Assembly (NCBI GenBank): GCA_025059995.1
Contig: JANXCF010000003.1
Location: forward strand, 62,001 to 126,000
Source of the DNA: Leptospiraceae bacterium
GTDB taxonomy: Bacteria; Spirochaetota; Leptospiria; Leptospirales; Leptonemataceae
Direction: 5' to 3'
DNA length: 64,000 nucleotides
Shown here: positions 29,067 through 38,107 of the stretch, one piece after another
Layout: the number at the start of each line of letters is the position of its first letter
How positions within the stretch are numbered: position 1 is the first letter of the stretch
Program-made: the position numbers and the translations under genes
Notes under the pieces: model-generated
What the model was told of the DNA's origin: nothing
Databases searched by the model: none
Seen by the model: only the letters and a program-made list of their open reading frames with translations

Positions 29067-29663
29067 TTAGGAACCTACTTGAAAACGAGCAAAACGACTT
29101 ACACGGATATTTTCGCCAAATTTGGCAATGTGCTCTTTTATGTATTCTTCTACGGTTTTCTTTTCATCTTTATAAAAGGGTTGTTTTAGCAAACAAACTT
29201 CCTCGTAAAATTTTTGTATCTTACCTTCGACGATTTTTTCAATTATATTTTCAGGTTTTCCTTCATTTCGAAGTTGCTCCCTTATGATTTCTTTTTCTTT
29301 TTCCACAATAGCCGGATCTAAATCTTCGGGAAGAATCGACAAAGGATTATAAGCAGCTACTTGAATAGCCAAATCTTGGGCTAATTGATAGAATTCTTCG
29401 TTTCTGGATACAAAATCAGTCTCGCAATTTACTTCCACAAGGGAACCTATTTGTCCATTTGTATGGATATATGAAGCTATTAAACCTTGATTTGTAGCTC
29501 GATCCATTTTTTTTGCTGCCTTCGCTATCCCCTTTTTTCTTAATACTTCAATCGCTTTTTCGATATCTCCATTGGTTTCTATTAAGGCAGCTTTACAATC
29601 GGTGATCCCAGCTCCTGTCATTTCTCTTAATTTCTTGATTTCTTCAGTAGATGGTGTATACAT
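29067..29663 (-). CDS. tsf: Elongation factor Ts
   Basis: EF-Ts exchanges GDP on EF-Tu. The ATG at 29663 is preceded by an excellent AAAGGAG site at about 5 bases, giving 198 residues starting [17 protein letters not shown]. An upstream in-frame ATG at 29684 overlaps that site and is unlikely. The N-terminal UBA-like motif [18 protein letters not shown] and the EF-Tu-contact [16 protein letters not shown] are intact. At about 200 residues it is the short form with a single core subdomain, as seen in several phyla. Confidence 0.96.
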   Translation of the reverse strand: MYTPSTEEIKKLREMTGAGITDCKAALIETNGDIEKAIEVLRKKGIAKAAKKMDRATNQGLIASYIHTNGQIGSLVEVNCETDFVSRNEEFYQLAQDLAIQVAAYNPLSILPEDLDPAIVEKEKEIIREQLRNEGKPENIIEKIVEGKIQKFYEEVCLLKQPFYKDEKKTVEEYIKEHIAKFGENIRVSRFARFQVGS

Positions 29664-29692
29664 AATTTCTCCTTTGCTTTCCATTAAGTTTT

Positions 29693-30568
29693 TTAGGTTT
29701 CTTCTTTATCTAAATAGTCTTGGTATTCTTCACTGGTTTCATTTTCATAATCACCATAAGGTTCATCTTCAACAAACTCACCAGTCTCATCATACTCACC
29801 TTTATATTTAAGAGAATCTTGATGATCATCATATTTGGATTCATCATAATCTTCATCCGTAAATTGTGAGTCTGTGATTTTTCCTTCTTTTCCTTGAATT
29901 ACGGCATCTGCCATAGTTTCTAAAAATAATGAAATTGCCCTTATGGCATCATCATTACCAGGAATTGGATAATCAATCAATTCTGGATTACAATTGGTAT
30001 CCACAATAGCAAATATACGAATGCCCATTTTCCTTGCTTCTTTGACAGCGATACGTTCTTTGTCAGGATCGATAATAAAGATATTTTCAGGAAGTGTACT
30101 CATGTCTTTGATTCCTGCTAAATGCTTTCGAAGTTTTTCTAACTCTCGCCTGAGCATCAAAACTTCTTTTTTGGTTCGAGCTTCTAAATGCCAACTATTC
30201 TCCTCTTCCATTTTTTCTAATTTTTTGAGCCGTTCAATGGACTGTCTTACTGTTCGCCAATTGGTTAGCAATCCTCCGGGCCATCTTGTATTTACGTAAA
30301 ACATCCCGCATCGTTTTGCTTCCCTTTCGACTGCACTGCGAGCTTGTTTTTTGGTTCCCACAAAAAGAACTCTCTCACCACGACTGGCGGCATCTCGTAA
30401 AGCCTCAAAAGCTCGCTTCGCCATCTGGACCGTTTTTTGTAAGTCAATGATGTGAATTCCATTACGAGCCATGAAGATATATGGCTTCATTCGTGGATCC
30501 CACTTGCTTGTCTTATGTCCAAAGTGAACACCCGCTTCTAATAATGTTTTCATGGAAATCTTTGACAT
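29693..30568 (-). CDS. rpsB: Ribosomal protein S2 with acidic C-terminal tail
   Basis: S2 is a 30S subunit protein. Residues 1 to about 228 match the family: [58 protein letters not shown] and [11 protein letters not shown]. After that comes a tail of roughly 60 residues rich in Asp, Glu and Tyr (for example [32 protein letters not shown]) that is absent from E. coli S2. I recall similar acidic extensions in Leptospira S2, but cannot check it here. It is 12 bases downstream of a DUF4321 gene. Confidence 0.96.
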   Translation of the reverse strand: MSKISMKTLLEAGVHFGHKTSKWDPRMKPYIFMARNGIHIIDLQKTVQMAKRAFEALRDAASRGERVLFVGTKKQARSAVEREAKRCGMFYVNTRWPGGLLTNWRTVRQSIERLKKLEKMEEENSWHLEARTKKEVLMLRRELEKLRKHLAGIKDMSTLPENIFIIDPDKERIAVKEARKMGIRIFAIVDTNCNPELIDYPIPGNDDAIRAISLFLETMADAVIQGKEGKITDSQFTDEDYDESKYDDHQDSLKYKGEYDETGEFVEDEPYGDYENETSEEYQDYLDKEET

Positions 30569-30580
30569 AACACATCCCTT

Positions 30581-30826
30581 CTACGATGGAATTTTGTATA
30601 ATAAATAAACACCTAAAAGGATACCCATTATTGTTGCAGGAGTTAATTGTATTGTTAATTCTTCGATAATGTAAAAATCCTTGATTTGAATGCCGGGTTT
30701 GGGAATCAAAGGATAGTTTAGAAACTTCAACCCAAAAACAGTTTCCAATAACGAACCCATAACTGCACCTATCAAACCCGATAAAAGAACCACTACGACA
30801 ATAAAACTTATGGAATGCTTTTTCAC
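30581..30826 (-). CDS. Small DUF4321-type membrane protein
   Basis: An 81-residue protein with two hydrophobic segments (about residues 7-27 and 60-77) separated by a soluble stretch with LNYPLIPKPGIQIKDFYI. It resembles the short DUF4321 family found next to translation or division genes; its function is unknown. The start codon is GTG at 30826. It appears to be the first gene of the rpsB operon, 12 bases before rpsB. I see no convincing -10/-35 pair directly upstream. Confidence 0.7.
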   Translation of the reverse strand: MKKHSISFIVVVVLLSGLIGAVMGSLLETVFGLKFLNYPLIPKPGIQIKDFYIIEELTIQLTPATIMGILLGVYLLYKIPS

Positions 30827-30981
30827 TTAGTCAAAAAAATTGATCCAACATTTTGGTCAAATTTTTTTCTTTAATCAAAAACGTTTCAACAATGAATTAT
30901 TCAATCTACAACCAAGATAATAAAGCAAAAGAATATCAAACACAAAAAGGTTCGTCTTTAAAAGTCGTATATTTCTTTTCT

Positions 30982-31240
30982 TTAGTAAAAAATAAAAATA
31001 CCTTCCGATTTGTCTTGTCTTTGAGCATTCCCAAAAGTTGATTTGGACACTTGCTTAACGTAAAGGTTTTCATTTTCAATTTTTTCAATCATCCAGAATT
31101 TTCTTTTTCCTTTAGAGAGAAAAAAATTATCAGGGTAAGTATCAACATAGCCGATTTTTTTTGTTTTCAATATTAATAACCTTAAAGCTATTAGAATAAA
31201 GTAATAAAGTATATTCGAATGGATTTTTCCTTAATAACTC
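30982..31240 (-). pseudogene. Degraded coding remnant C
   Basis: Reading the minus strand, one frame gives a coding-like stretch ELLRKNPFEYTLLLYSN then FKVINIENKKNR before a stop. A second frame continues with VDTYPDNFFLSKGKRK, WMIEKIENENLYVKQ and a terminal SEGIFIFY. The two join if one frameshift near 31150 is repaired. The second part could instead be a real 62-residue protein from a TTG at 31170, but it has no ribosome site. Family not recognised. Confidence 0.35.
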
Positions 31241-31255
31241 AAATTCTATAATTTT

Positions 31256-31700
31256 TCATCCGGATAATACTTTTGATAAATCTCGTGAAACTTTACATAA
31301 TCTCCTTTGGTATTCATGAACTAAATGATTGAGTATTTCTTTTAAAAAGTTAGTTCCTTCATTTTGTAGAGATGTTCCACTACGAACAAGCTCAGACTCT
31401 TCTTTCACTTCGTAGAGATTTTTATATCATCCACTAATGGTTTCATCTCTTCGGTTTGATAATAGTAGCGAGAAAATTTGTAGAACCACAACACTCCTAT
31501 CACGAACATAACAAATTTCTCCTAATAGATATTAGATTTTCTCTTGCCATTTCGAAAAAAGTTTCTATTACCTTTTCTTTATCGTCTCTACTTGTTTCGA
31601 AAAAAATCAGGATGACGGCACATCAAAGAATCCAAAGACTCAGGAGTTGTAATCAAGTGGTGGTATGCACTGACAAAATATAGTCAATATTGATTACTGT
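31256..31700 (-). pseudogene. Degraded coding remnant B
   Basis: Minus-strand frames in this stretch are open and coding-like in turn but interrupted: YFVSAYHHLITTPESLDSLM, then DKEKVIETFFEMARENLISI, then FYKFSRYYYQTEEMKPLVDD, then after a shift YKNLYEVKEESELVRSG and FLKEILNHLVHEYQRRLC. At least three frame changes or stops separate them. The family is not recognised. It may be the continuation of remnant A or a separate gene. Confidence 0.42.
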
Positions 31701-31776
31701 TGAGTTTCGATAAATTATAACTCAAATGTATCCATTATATTCATTGAATTTGCTTTTTTTGATTTTTGTTGGGAAT

Positions 31777-32469
31777 TCAATTCTGAAGCAAATAATTCAA
31801 CCCCAACAAAACTTCATGAAGATAAATTTCTGTGTGTATAAAAGCCTCACTCCATTGGCTTTTTTTCTGAAAGATAACGAGTTGATAAGCTGAAAACAAA
31901 AGTTTCAAAAATTGCTCATCTTGTAGGCTTTATATAATAAGTCTTGATGAAACTGAGAAAATCCATTGATAACCCCATCGATGCTTTTTTTGTTTTTGAA
32001 AATTTTTTACTTTCCGTCCAAACCATAAAGAAAATTCATCTTCTTTTACTTCTAACGTATACAAGAATACCCATTGAGAGTCTTGTTTTTCGTAAATTTC
32101 ATTAGTATTTTCAGAGTAGTATTTGAGTTCGAATCCTATTCAATCCTTTCTTTCAAAATGAGAAATAATTTTTCATCATAAGTTTGTAGCTTGTTATCTT
32201 TTCATCGAGGTTTTCTACACCCTTCGAGAACTCATCAAGGTAAGTTTTTCGAAATTCGTTTGTTTGATTTCTTTCAAATTTTGTTTTAGTTTATAACGTG
32301 GCTTGGAATTTCTTTTGTTTTACTTGCTGATTAATCATTCCAAGTTTTGAGTACTTTATCTAATGATTTTTTGATAAACGTAAATTTATTTTTTGCTTTT
32401 GTATAATGTCAATTTTTTTTACAAAAGCATTTAGCGATTGATGATAATCTTATATAAATTTGAATCCAT
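31777..32469 (-). pseudogene. Degraded coding remnant A with intact start signals
   Basis: An ATG at 32469 is preceded at four bases by a perfect AGGAGG (32474-32479), yet the frame stops after MDSNLYKIIINR. Downstream, shifted frames give FERNQTNEFRKTYLDEF, SKGVENLDEKITSYKLM, then GFELKYYSENTNEIYEKQ, WVFLYTLEVKEDEFSLWFG, KKHRWGYQWIF and FIHTEIYLHEVLLGLNYLL. The composition is clearly protein-like, so this is a gene broken by several frameshifts and stops. No family recognised. A hairpin-like sequence inside it is discussed among rejected items. Confidence 0.55.
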
Positions 32470-32486
32470 GAAACCTCCTATCACTT

Positions 32487-32495
32487 TATATAGCA
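32487..32495 (-). promoter_or_regulatory. Extended -10 box upstream of decayed gene A
   Basis: On the minus strand TTGCTATATA reads as an extended -10 (TGnTATAAT-like). Transcription would begin near 32480, directly at the AGGAGG site of the broken gene, giving a leader of about 11 bases. A TTGAAA lies further upstream at a long spacing. Confidence 0.3.
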
Positions 32496-32560
32496 ATTGA
32501 AATCCCAGAATGTTTCAAAAATAAAAAAAAATTAAGAGAAGTAAAAAAAATTTCATGTTC

Positions 32561-33172
32561 TTATGAGGATGTTTTGAGGTTGGTGTTTAAATTTTGGAGA
32601 AGCTCTAAAAAAAAGCGAAAGCGAGAGTTTTGCTGTATTCTTTGGTGTTCTTTTTCTGTGGTTATAGGACCAACGAAATTATATCGTAAACGTAAAGGAT
32701 TGGTGGTGAAAATCAAGGTTTCGGGGGTGCCCGTGATGATTTGATCCACGTCAATACGAAATGGTGGTTCCATGATGATCATAGGGATTGGGATGTTTCT
32801 TTTTTTTTGATCTTCTTTTAGAACTTTTTGCAAAAACAAAAAGCTTTCTTCGTCAAAAGGTCGATTTTCAAACTCTGGAGGAACAAAAGGAACGTTTCTT
32901 TCAATACTAGGTTCTACTGCTAAATACATGGAAAACCCAAACTCTCGTGCTTGTTCGTAAATGAGCTTAATGGCAGGAAGTTCTTCAATGCAAGGACCGC
33001 AAGTAGGGCTATAGAAATTCAAAATCAAGACCGGCTCTCGTATTTGGGTTAGAAAAAAGCGCTGGTTCTCCAAAGTTCGAACAGGGATTGTTTGAAAAAA
33101 CAAATCATACTCATATTTTTTTTGGCACGAAATCAAAAATAAAGAAAAGAAAACCAAAAGAAACTTTTTCAT
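32561..33172 (-). CDS. Thioredoxin-like (TlpA/ResA-type) lipoprotein
   Basis: The 203-residue product has a lipoprotein signal ending LISC (Cys16) and a thioredoxin fold with the redox motif YSPTCGPCIEELP near residue 57, as in TlpA/ResA proteins. It has the characteristic insert after the CxxC helix and a late TGTPETLIF segment containing the cis-Pro. It probably reduces or oxidises disulfides of exported proteins. Its ATG overlaps the stop of the SDR gene by 4 bases, so it is translated with the DprE-like pair. Confidence 0.85.
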   Translation of the reverse strand: MKKFLLVFFSLFLISCQKKYEYDLFFQTIPVRTLENQRFFLTQIREPVLILNFYSPTCGPCIEELPAIKLIYEQAREFGFSMYLAVEPSIERNVPFVPPEFENRPFDEESFLFLQKVLKEDQKKRNIPIPMIIMEPPFRIDVDQIITGTPETLIFTTNPLRLRYNFVGPITTEKEHQRIQQNSRFRFFLELLQNLNTNLKTSS

Positions 33173-33909
33173 AAAGACAATTTCTTGAAGATACCCTCAG
33201 GGATATGACGAATAATGAGCATTATGTATTTCCAAAACCATTTTGTGTATAAAACATTTTTTTTCTTTACCATGGAATGATAGATATCTTTGGCTACTTC
33301 TTCTGGTTCTGCTGTCAAAAGTTTGGGTAGTGTGAGATGTGCCGTCATCGCAGTTCTTACAAACCCAGGTTTTACCGTCATAACATGGATATTTTCTTTA
33401 AACAATCGATTTCTCAAACCTGACAAATAAGCAGTATAACCCGCTTTTGCGCTACCATAGAAATAATTACTTTGTCTTCCTCGATCTCCTGCCACTGAAC
33501 TCACTCCTATGATGACCTTTTCAGAGGAATTTTGTGCCTTTAGAAGTTCTACTATTCTTTCAGTAAAAAGAGAAGGAAGCGTATAATTAACCCGAATGAT
33601 TCTTTCGGCTTCTTTTGGATCTGATTGGGCTTTTTGTTGATCTCCTAAATACCCCACGAAGCAAGCAAAGATTTGAAAATCTCTCGGGAGCTGTGATATC
33701 ACTGTTTCGATGGAGTCTTTCTCGATATCAAACGGAATGGCTTGAACATCAATATGATAGCGAATAAAAAGATCATTTTTGATTTTTTCTAACTTTTCTT
33801 GATTTCTTCCTAAAAGGGTCAGGTTGATTTTGTTAGTCCCTAGTTCCTTACAAAAAGCATATGCCATGTCAGAGGTGGCGCCTAAAATCACTGCCCTTTG
33901 GTAATTCAT
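33169..33909 (-). CDS. SDR-family oxidoreductase, DprE2-like
   Basis: This 246-residue short-chain dehydrogenase has the cofactor loop ILGATSDMAYAFCKEL, an NNAG-like FACFVGYLGDQQ, catalytic Ser-Tyr-Lys in GVSSVAGDRGRQSNYFYGSAKAGY and VKPGFVRTAM. The nearby GDRGR.SN.YYG pattern and pairing with a DprE1-type flavoprotein match DprE2, which reduces the 2'-keto intermediate during decaprenylphosphoryl arabinose formation. In this organism the lipid carrier and sugar are unknown. It lies 15 bases after the DprE1-like gene. Confidence 0.82.
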   Translation of the reverse strand: MNYQRAVILGATSDMAYAFCKELGTNKINLTLLGRNQEKLEKIKNDLFIRYHIDVQAIPFDIEKDSIETVISQLPRDFQIFACFVGYLGDQQKAQSDPKEAERIIRVNYTLPSLFTERIVELLKAQNSSEKVIIGVSSVAGDRGRQSNYFYGSAKAGYTAYLSGLRNRLFKENIHVMTVKPGFVRTAMTAHLTLPKLLTAEPEEVAKDIYHSMVKKKNVLYTKWFWKYIMLIIRHIPEGIFKKLSL

Positions 33910-33924
33910 ATAGTTCTCCTTTTG

Positions 33925-35286
33925 TTAGTTTGTGATTAATCCAAGCCTTTGGGCTTGTAAGGATGTAAACTGATTTTGAGGATCATATTTTTTTTTCACT
34001 CTCAAGAAATCTTCAACTGGGTAGGTGGAATAAAACATTTCTTTTTTCATCCTCGCATCTTTTGTTAAATACAATCTTCCATTGTATTTGATGACGATTT
34101 CATCCAATTTCGAAAGTAATTCTTCCAATTCAGGTTGCAAAGGAAAATCCAAAGCCAACGTATAACCTTCTTTAGGAAACGAAAACGGAAATTCTATCAC
34201 TTTTTTTGATCCCTCTTGCGGGATTTTGTTAGGATTACCAAAAACTTTAAATACCACTAAAAAAGAACCCATTTTTCGTTTTGCAATTTCTTCAATGATG
34301 TGCTTCGTTCCATCCAGTCCATTTTCTTTGGGTAGAACAAACTGATATTGAACAAAACCTCTTTTTCCGTAGATTTTGTTCCATTCCAAAAGAGAGTCCA
34401 AAGGATAGAAAAAATGATCATAATCAACTATTTGAGGTTTCCCTAACTGGAACGAAGTATGATAGTAAAGAAAATTAAATATTTTCACCACGAGTGGGTT
34501 TAACACAAATGAAGGAAAATAAAAAGGTATCGTCAACGTTCTTCTTTTGGGTATTTCCAATGGCTTATCTCTAAGTTCGAGTGGTAGATCTTCTAATTTT
34601 GCATGATCCCCCGTAAAAAGGATTCCTCTACCCAAATTCCGTCCTGTTGCCAAACAATCCATCCAAGCTACTGTATAAGGTGAGTCTTCATGCTGATGAA
34701 ATAAAGTTAACATTTCTTCTAAGTTTTTTGCTTTATAGGTTATTTGTTTGATGTAGGCGGTTTCAATTTTTTTCAGTTTTATGGTGGCAGTTTTGATCGC
34801 TCCTAAAAGTCCCATACCTCCACATATATACTGAAAGAGTTCTACGTTTTTTGTTGGTGAACATTCTATTTGTTTTCCACTGGCAAGAAGAACCTCCATT
34901 GAGACTACGTGCTTACAAAAAGAACCTTCTTTATGATGGTTTTTCCCATGAACATCAGAACTGATAGCACCCCCAATTGTGATAAACTTAGTCCCAGGAG
35001 TTACCGGCAAAAACCAACCCTTAGGGACAAAAACCTCCAGAATTTCTGCAAGACTTATACCCGCCTCACATGTTAAATATCCTTTTTCTTCATCAAAGTG
35101 AAGAAAATAACGATTCTTAGTCGTATCTACAATCCTCTCTCCTAAACTTGAATCTCCGTAGGATCTTCCCAAACCCCTAAGAGTGAAGCTCTGTTTTGAT
35201 TTGATGAGATGATGGATTTGTTGGAATTCGAAGATATCGGCTTCAATTGTAGGGTAGTTTCCCCAGTTCGAAATGATTTTTTTCAC
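33925..35286 (-). CDS. FAD-dependent oxidase, DprE1-like
   Basis: The 453-residue protein is a VAO-type flavoprotein. The FAD-binding region shows RGLGRSYGDSSLGE near residue 39, PVTPGTKFITIGGAISSDVHG and KNHHKEGSFCKHV, all close to DprE1, the oxidase of decaprenylphosphoryl ribose epimerisation in mycobacteria. The C-terminal segment (LYLTKDARM, FLRVKKKYDPQNQF) is also family-like. With the adjacent SDR it would epimerise C2' of a lipid-linked pentose for surface glycan synthesis; the substrate is inferred only from this pairing. Confidence 0.83.
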   Translation of the reverse strand: MKKIISNWGNYPTIEADIFEFQQIHHLIKSKQSFTLRGLGRSYGDSSLGERIVDTTKNRYFLHFDEEKGYLTCEAGISLAEILEVFVPKGWFLPVTPGTKFITIGGAISSDVHGKNHHKEGSFCKHVVSMEVLLASGKQIECSPTKNVELFQYICGGMGLLGAIKTATIKLKKIETAYIKQITYKAKNLEEMLTLFHQHEDSPYTVAWMDCLATGRNLGRGILFTGDHAKLEDLPLELRDKPLEIPKRRTLTIPFYFPSFVLNPLVVKIFNFLYYHTSFQLGKPQIVDYDHFFYPLDSLLEWNKIYGKRGFVQYQFVLPKENGLDGTKHIIEEIAKRKMGSFLVVFKVFGNPNKIPQEGSKKVIEFPFSFPKEGYTLALDFPLQPELEELLSKLDEIVIKYNGRLYLTKDARMKKEMFYSTYPVEDFLRVKKKYDPQNQFTSLQAQRLGLITN

Positions 35287-35325
35287 ATAGTCATATTTTT
35301 TATGAAACAGAATATGTCTATTGCA

Positions 35326-37239
35326 TTATACCTTCTTAGAAAGAACACGAACTAAAAAATCCTCTATTGAGGTAGCCACATCGAATTTTTCTTGATCGGG
35401 CATAAGAGCTTTTTTTTGAGCATCAACCTCTTCCATGGCTTCTTTTAGCAATCGATTTCCATTCCTTGCAATGTATCGTTTTGAGATCAGAACAGGCCAT
35501 TGGTATTTGGGATCATTAAGATTGATTTTTGGGGATTCTGGATTATGGGGAAGAATACGAAAAGAAAAGATTTTTCCTTTGCCATATTTTTTCAAAAATT
35601 GAATTAAAAAATCTTCGTTTTTTTGAAACTCAGGGATGCGCTCGATTAATGTTAAACGATTAGGTAGCTCTTTTCGACTCCATGCTTCATCTAGTACATC
35701 AAGAACCTTTTCTAATAGCTCTTCTGCTTTCTCATCTCTTTGGATGACTTCCCCTACTTTTTTTCGTTCTTCTTCGAGTTCTTCTGTTTTTTCTTCTTCG
35801 AATTCTTCTATTGATTTTTGAGCGATTTTTTGCTTAGCGATTTCTTTTGTTTTGATTTGTGCTTCTTTTTGTTTTGATTGGATTTGCCTTTGAACTTCTT
35901 CTTGTTTTAACTTTTCTTTCAGTTTTTCTTTTTCTTCTGGTTTGACCTTTTCTTTTCCAAAAAGCATCCTTATAAGTTTAACAAACCAAGGGAGGTGAGA
36001 AAATAATACATCATCCTCAACACTCTGATAAATTTTCAATTGTTCACCTTGCAAATATCTGTGAATTTCCAATTGCATTAAAACACGTATTTCAGTATCA
36101 TCATTTTTTTCATAGAATTGTTTTCTTGCATGAACAATCGCAGGAAAGGCATTTTTTTTATGTAGTACAAAATTCAATACTCGATTGTTTATAAGAAATT
36201 CAGTATGAAGCACATCAGGTTGCGAAATGAAAGTCACAAAATCCACTTGGGATAATGATTTAAGATTCTGTGTAGGAATCACAAATTCAATTTTTTGGAG
36301 TTCTTCGATGGCTTTTTGGAGTTTTTGTTTTTTCTCTTGTTCTTCTTTTATTTTGTAAAGCTTGATGAGTTCTTCTATCAAAATCAAAAGTTCTTGATGT
36401 AAATTTCGTGATTTAACGTCTGCATTCTGGATTTGACTCAAAAACTGCTCAAGTTGAGGAATTTGATAATCCCCCGTAAAAGTGAATAGACTCGACTCCA
36501 TCGATAATCTCGACAAGAGAAGCTGCATGCGGTCTCGAAGGCTTTCCTCATCAGGAAATTGCAAAGTAAAGAAATTATCTTTTTTTACATATGAAATTAA
36601 CTTCTCATTGATTAAATCTTGTATGATAGGTTTTACAAATACACGATATGTTAAAGCTTTTTCCAAGGGAGTTTTATCTAAAGGATTTTGCAAGTAGTAT
36701 TGTATCACAGCACCAGCATGGGAATTGTAGTAATTGTGTTCATTGAGGTTCTTCAAAATAAAGTCTCGATGATCTCCTTGCCACTTCGAATTCTTTCTCT
36801 GTATCCATTTTTGTATAGCATCAATACTTTTGGTTTTATAATAATCAAAATACCTCTTGTAGGAAATTCCATCATTTTGAAGTGGTCTACATAAAATCAA
36901 ATGAGAAGTCAAATATCCACCACTCACTATAAAATCTACAGCAGGAAACATAATTACTACATTTGCTTTGAGAGAACCTTTCCCTATTAATTCTTTAATG
37001 TACTCTTCAAATTTATCTTTTGGTAAATTAATGTCTTTTTGGAGTTGATAATAATCTAATAATACTTTGTGTGTTTGAAACTTATTGGTTGCTTCTAAGA
37101 TAGCATTAAAAATAGTATAGATGCCTTTATATTTAAAATCACCACGAGACTCAAGGGATTGAACATAATCTATCGCTTCTCGATAAGGTAAAACCTCGAT
37201 TTCTGTTTCTGTATGAACTTCTTCTTTCATATTCTTCAT
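35326..37239 (-). CDS. Large soluble protein of unknown function with charged linker
   Basis: I do not recognise this 637-residue protein. It has no signal peptide. Residues 1 to about 270 look globular and helix-rich; residues about 410-510 are a highly charged Lys/Glu/Gln segment (for example KEKLKEKLKQEEVQRQ, EEFEEEKTEELEEERKK) predicted to be a coiled coil or disordered linker; a smaller globular part follows (about 530-637). It starts divergently from ubiE and ends 39 bases before the DprE1-like gene. It may be a lineage-specific cytoplasmic protein. Confidence 0.7.
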   Translation of the reverse strand: MKNMKEEVHTETEIEVLPYREAIDYVQSLESRGDFKYKGIYTIFNAILEATNKFQTHKVLLDYYQLQKDINLPKDKFEEYIKELIGKGSLKANVVIMFPAVDFIVSGGYLTSHLILCRPLQNDGISYKRYFDYYKTKSIDAIQKWIQRKNSKWQGDHRDFILKNLNEHNYYNSHAGAVIQYYLQNPLDKTPLEKALTYRVFVKPIIQDLINEKLISYVKKDNFFTLQFPDEESLRDRMQLLLSRLSMESSLFTFTGDYQIPQLEQFLSQIQNADVKSRNLHQELLILIEELIKLYKIKEEQEKKQKLQKAIEELQKIEFVIPTQNLKSLSQVDFVTFISQPDVLHTEFLINNRVLNFVLHKKNAFPAIVHARKQFYEKNDDTEIRVLMQLEIHRYLQGEQLKIYQSVEDDVLFSHLPWFVKLIRMLFGKEKVKPEEKEKLKEKLKQEEVQRQIQSKQKEAQIKTKEIAKQKIAQKSIEEFEEEKTEELEEERKKVGEVIQRDEKAEELLEKVLDVLDEAWSRKELPNRLTLIERIPEFQKNEDFLIQFLKKYGKGKIFSFRILPHNPESPKINLNDPKYQWPVLISKRYIARNGNRLLKEAMEEVDAQKKALMPDQEKFDVATSIEDFLVRVLSKKV

Positions 37240-37341
37240 TAGTAGATAGAAATTGTCATTTATGGCATTTTAATTTTATTTACATAAAAAAATCAATTTT
37301 TTTTCTCAATGACAAAGTTAAAAAATAATTTAAGGTAATAT

Positions 37342-38094
37342 ATGATAAAACTGAAAAATCTTCGTGATGTTCTCCCTAAACAGGATGTTAAAGAAAAATT
37401 TGTCAAAGAAAATTTCAACGACATTGCAAGGTATTATGACTTGTTCAATGATCTTTTTACTTTTCGTTTGCATAGAAACTGGAAGAAAAAATTAATTAAA
37501 AGCCTATCTTTAGAAAATGTAGAACGAGCGATTGACTTATGTTGTGGAAGTGGAGATATAGCCATTTACATGGCAAAATCTCCCAATATACAAAGAGACT
37601 TTAAAGTCATTGCCTGTGATTTTAGCGAAGAAATGTTGAAGTTATTAAACCAGAAAATTCAAAAACAAAATCTAAACGGAAAAATCGCTATTCTTAATAG
37701 TAATGTTTTAAATCTACCTAAAGAATTCGAAAACTCTTTTGATGTAGCCACAGTGGGATATGGCGTTCGTAATGTCAAAGACAGAGTCCAGTTTTTTCGA
37801 GAAGTTTATAGAATTTTGAAAGACAATGGTAGGTTCGGTATTTTAGAAGTGGGAGACATTCAACCTAAATTTTTACGTCCTATTGCTTATTTTTACATGA
37901 AATACCTCATCCCATTGATTGGATACTTTTTACAAAAAGAGAAAGTAAACATGTACGCATATTTGCCAGCTTCGGCTTTGGAATTTCCACCACCTGATGT
38001 AATCAAAAGGGAACTTGAGTCCGTTGGCTTTCAAAATGTCACTTACAAAAGAGTTTTTTTTGGAGCTTCAGTGATATATACTGCTTACAAATAA
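37342..38094 (+). CDS. ubiE: Demethylmenaquinone/ubiquinone C-methyltransferase
   Basis: UbiE/MenG methylates demethylmenaquinone with S-adenosylmethionine, the last step of menaquinone synthesis. The 250-residue protein shows NFNDIARYYDLFNDLFTF at the N-terminus, motif I IDLCCGSGDIAIYMA, ATVGYGVRNVKDR and FGILEVGDIQPKFLRP. With mqnD at 49659, menaquinone is the likely product, so menG would be equally apt. An AAGG precedes the ATG at short distance. The NAD kinase gene follows after 13 bases. Confidence 0.92.
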   Translation: MIKLKNLRDVLPKQDVKEKFVKENFNDIARYYDLFNDLFTFRLHRNWKKKLIKSLSLENVERAIDLCCGSGDIAIYMAKSPNIQRDFKVIACDFSEEMLKLLNQKIQKQNLNGKIAILNSNVLNLPKEFENSFDVATVGYGVRNVKDRVQFFREVYRILKDNGRFGILEVGDIQPKFLRPIAYFYMKYLIPLIGYFLQKEKVNMYAYLPASALEFPPPDVIKRELESVGFQNVTYKRVFFGASVIYTAYK

Positions 38095-38107
38095 ATTAGA
38101 AATAAAG

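Noticed and set aside
30853-31041. Plus-strand 62-residue open frame in the region after DUF4321
   Set aside because: It has low-complexity composition and no ribosome site, and partly overlaps remnant C on the other strand.
31840-31867. AAAAGCC...GGCTTTT inverted repeat followed by T-run, resembling an intrinsic terminator
   Set aside because: It lies inside the decayed remnant A, where the minus strand reads as coding (KKSQWSEAFIH), so it is probably fortuitous. No gene ends next to it on the plus strand.
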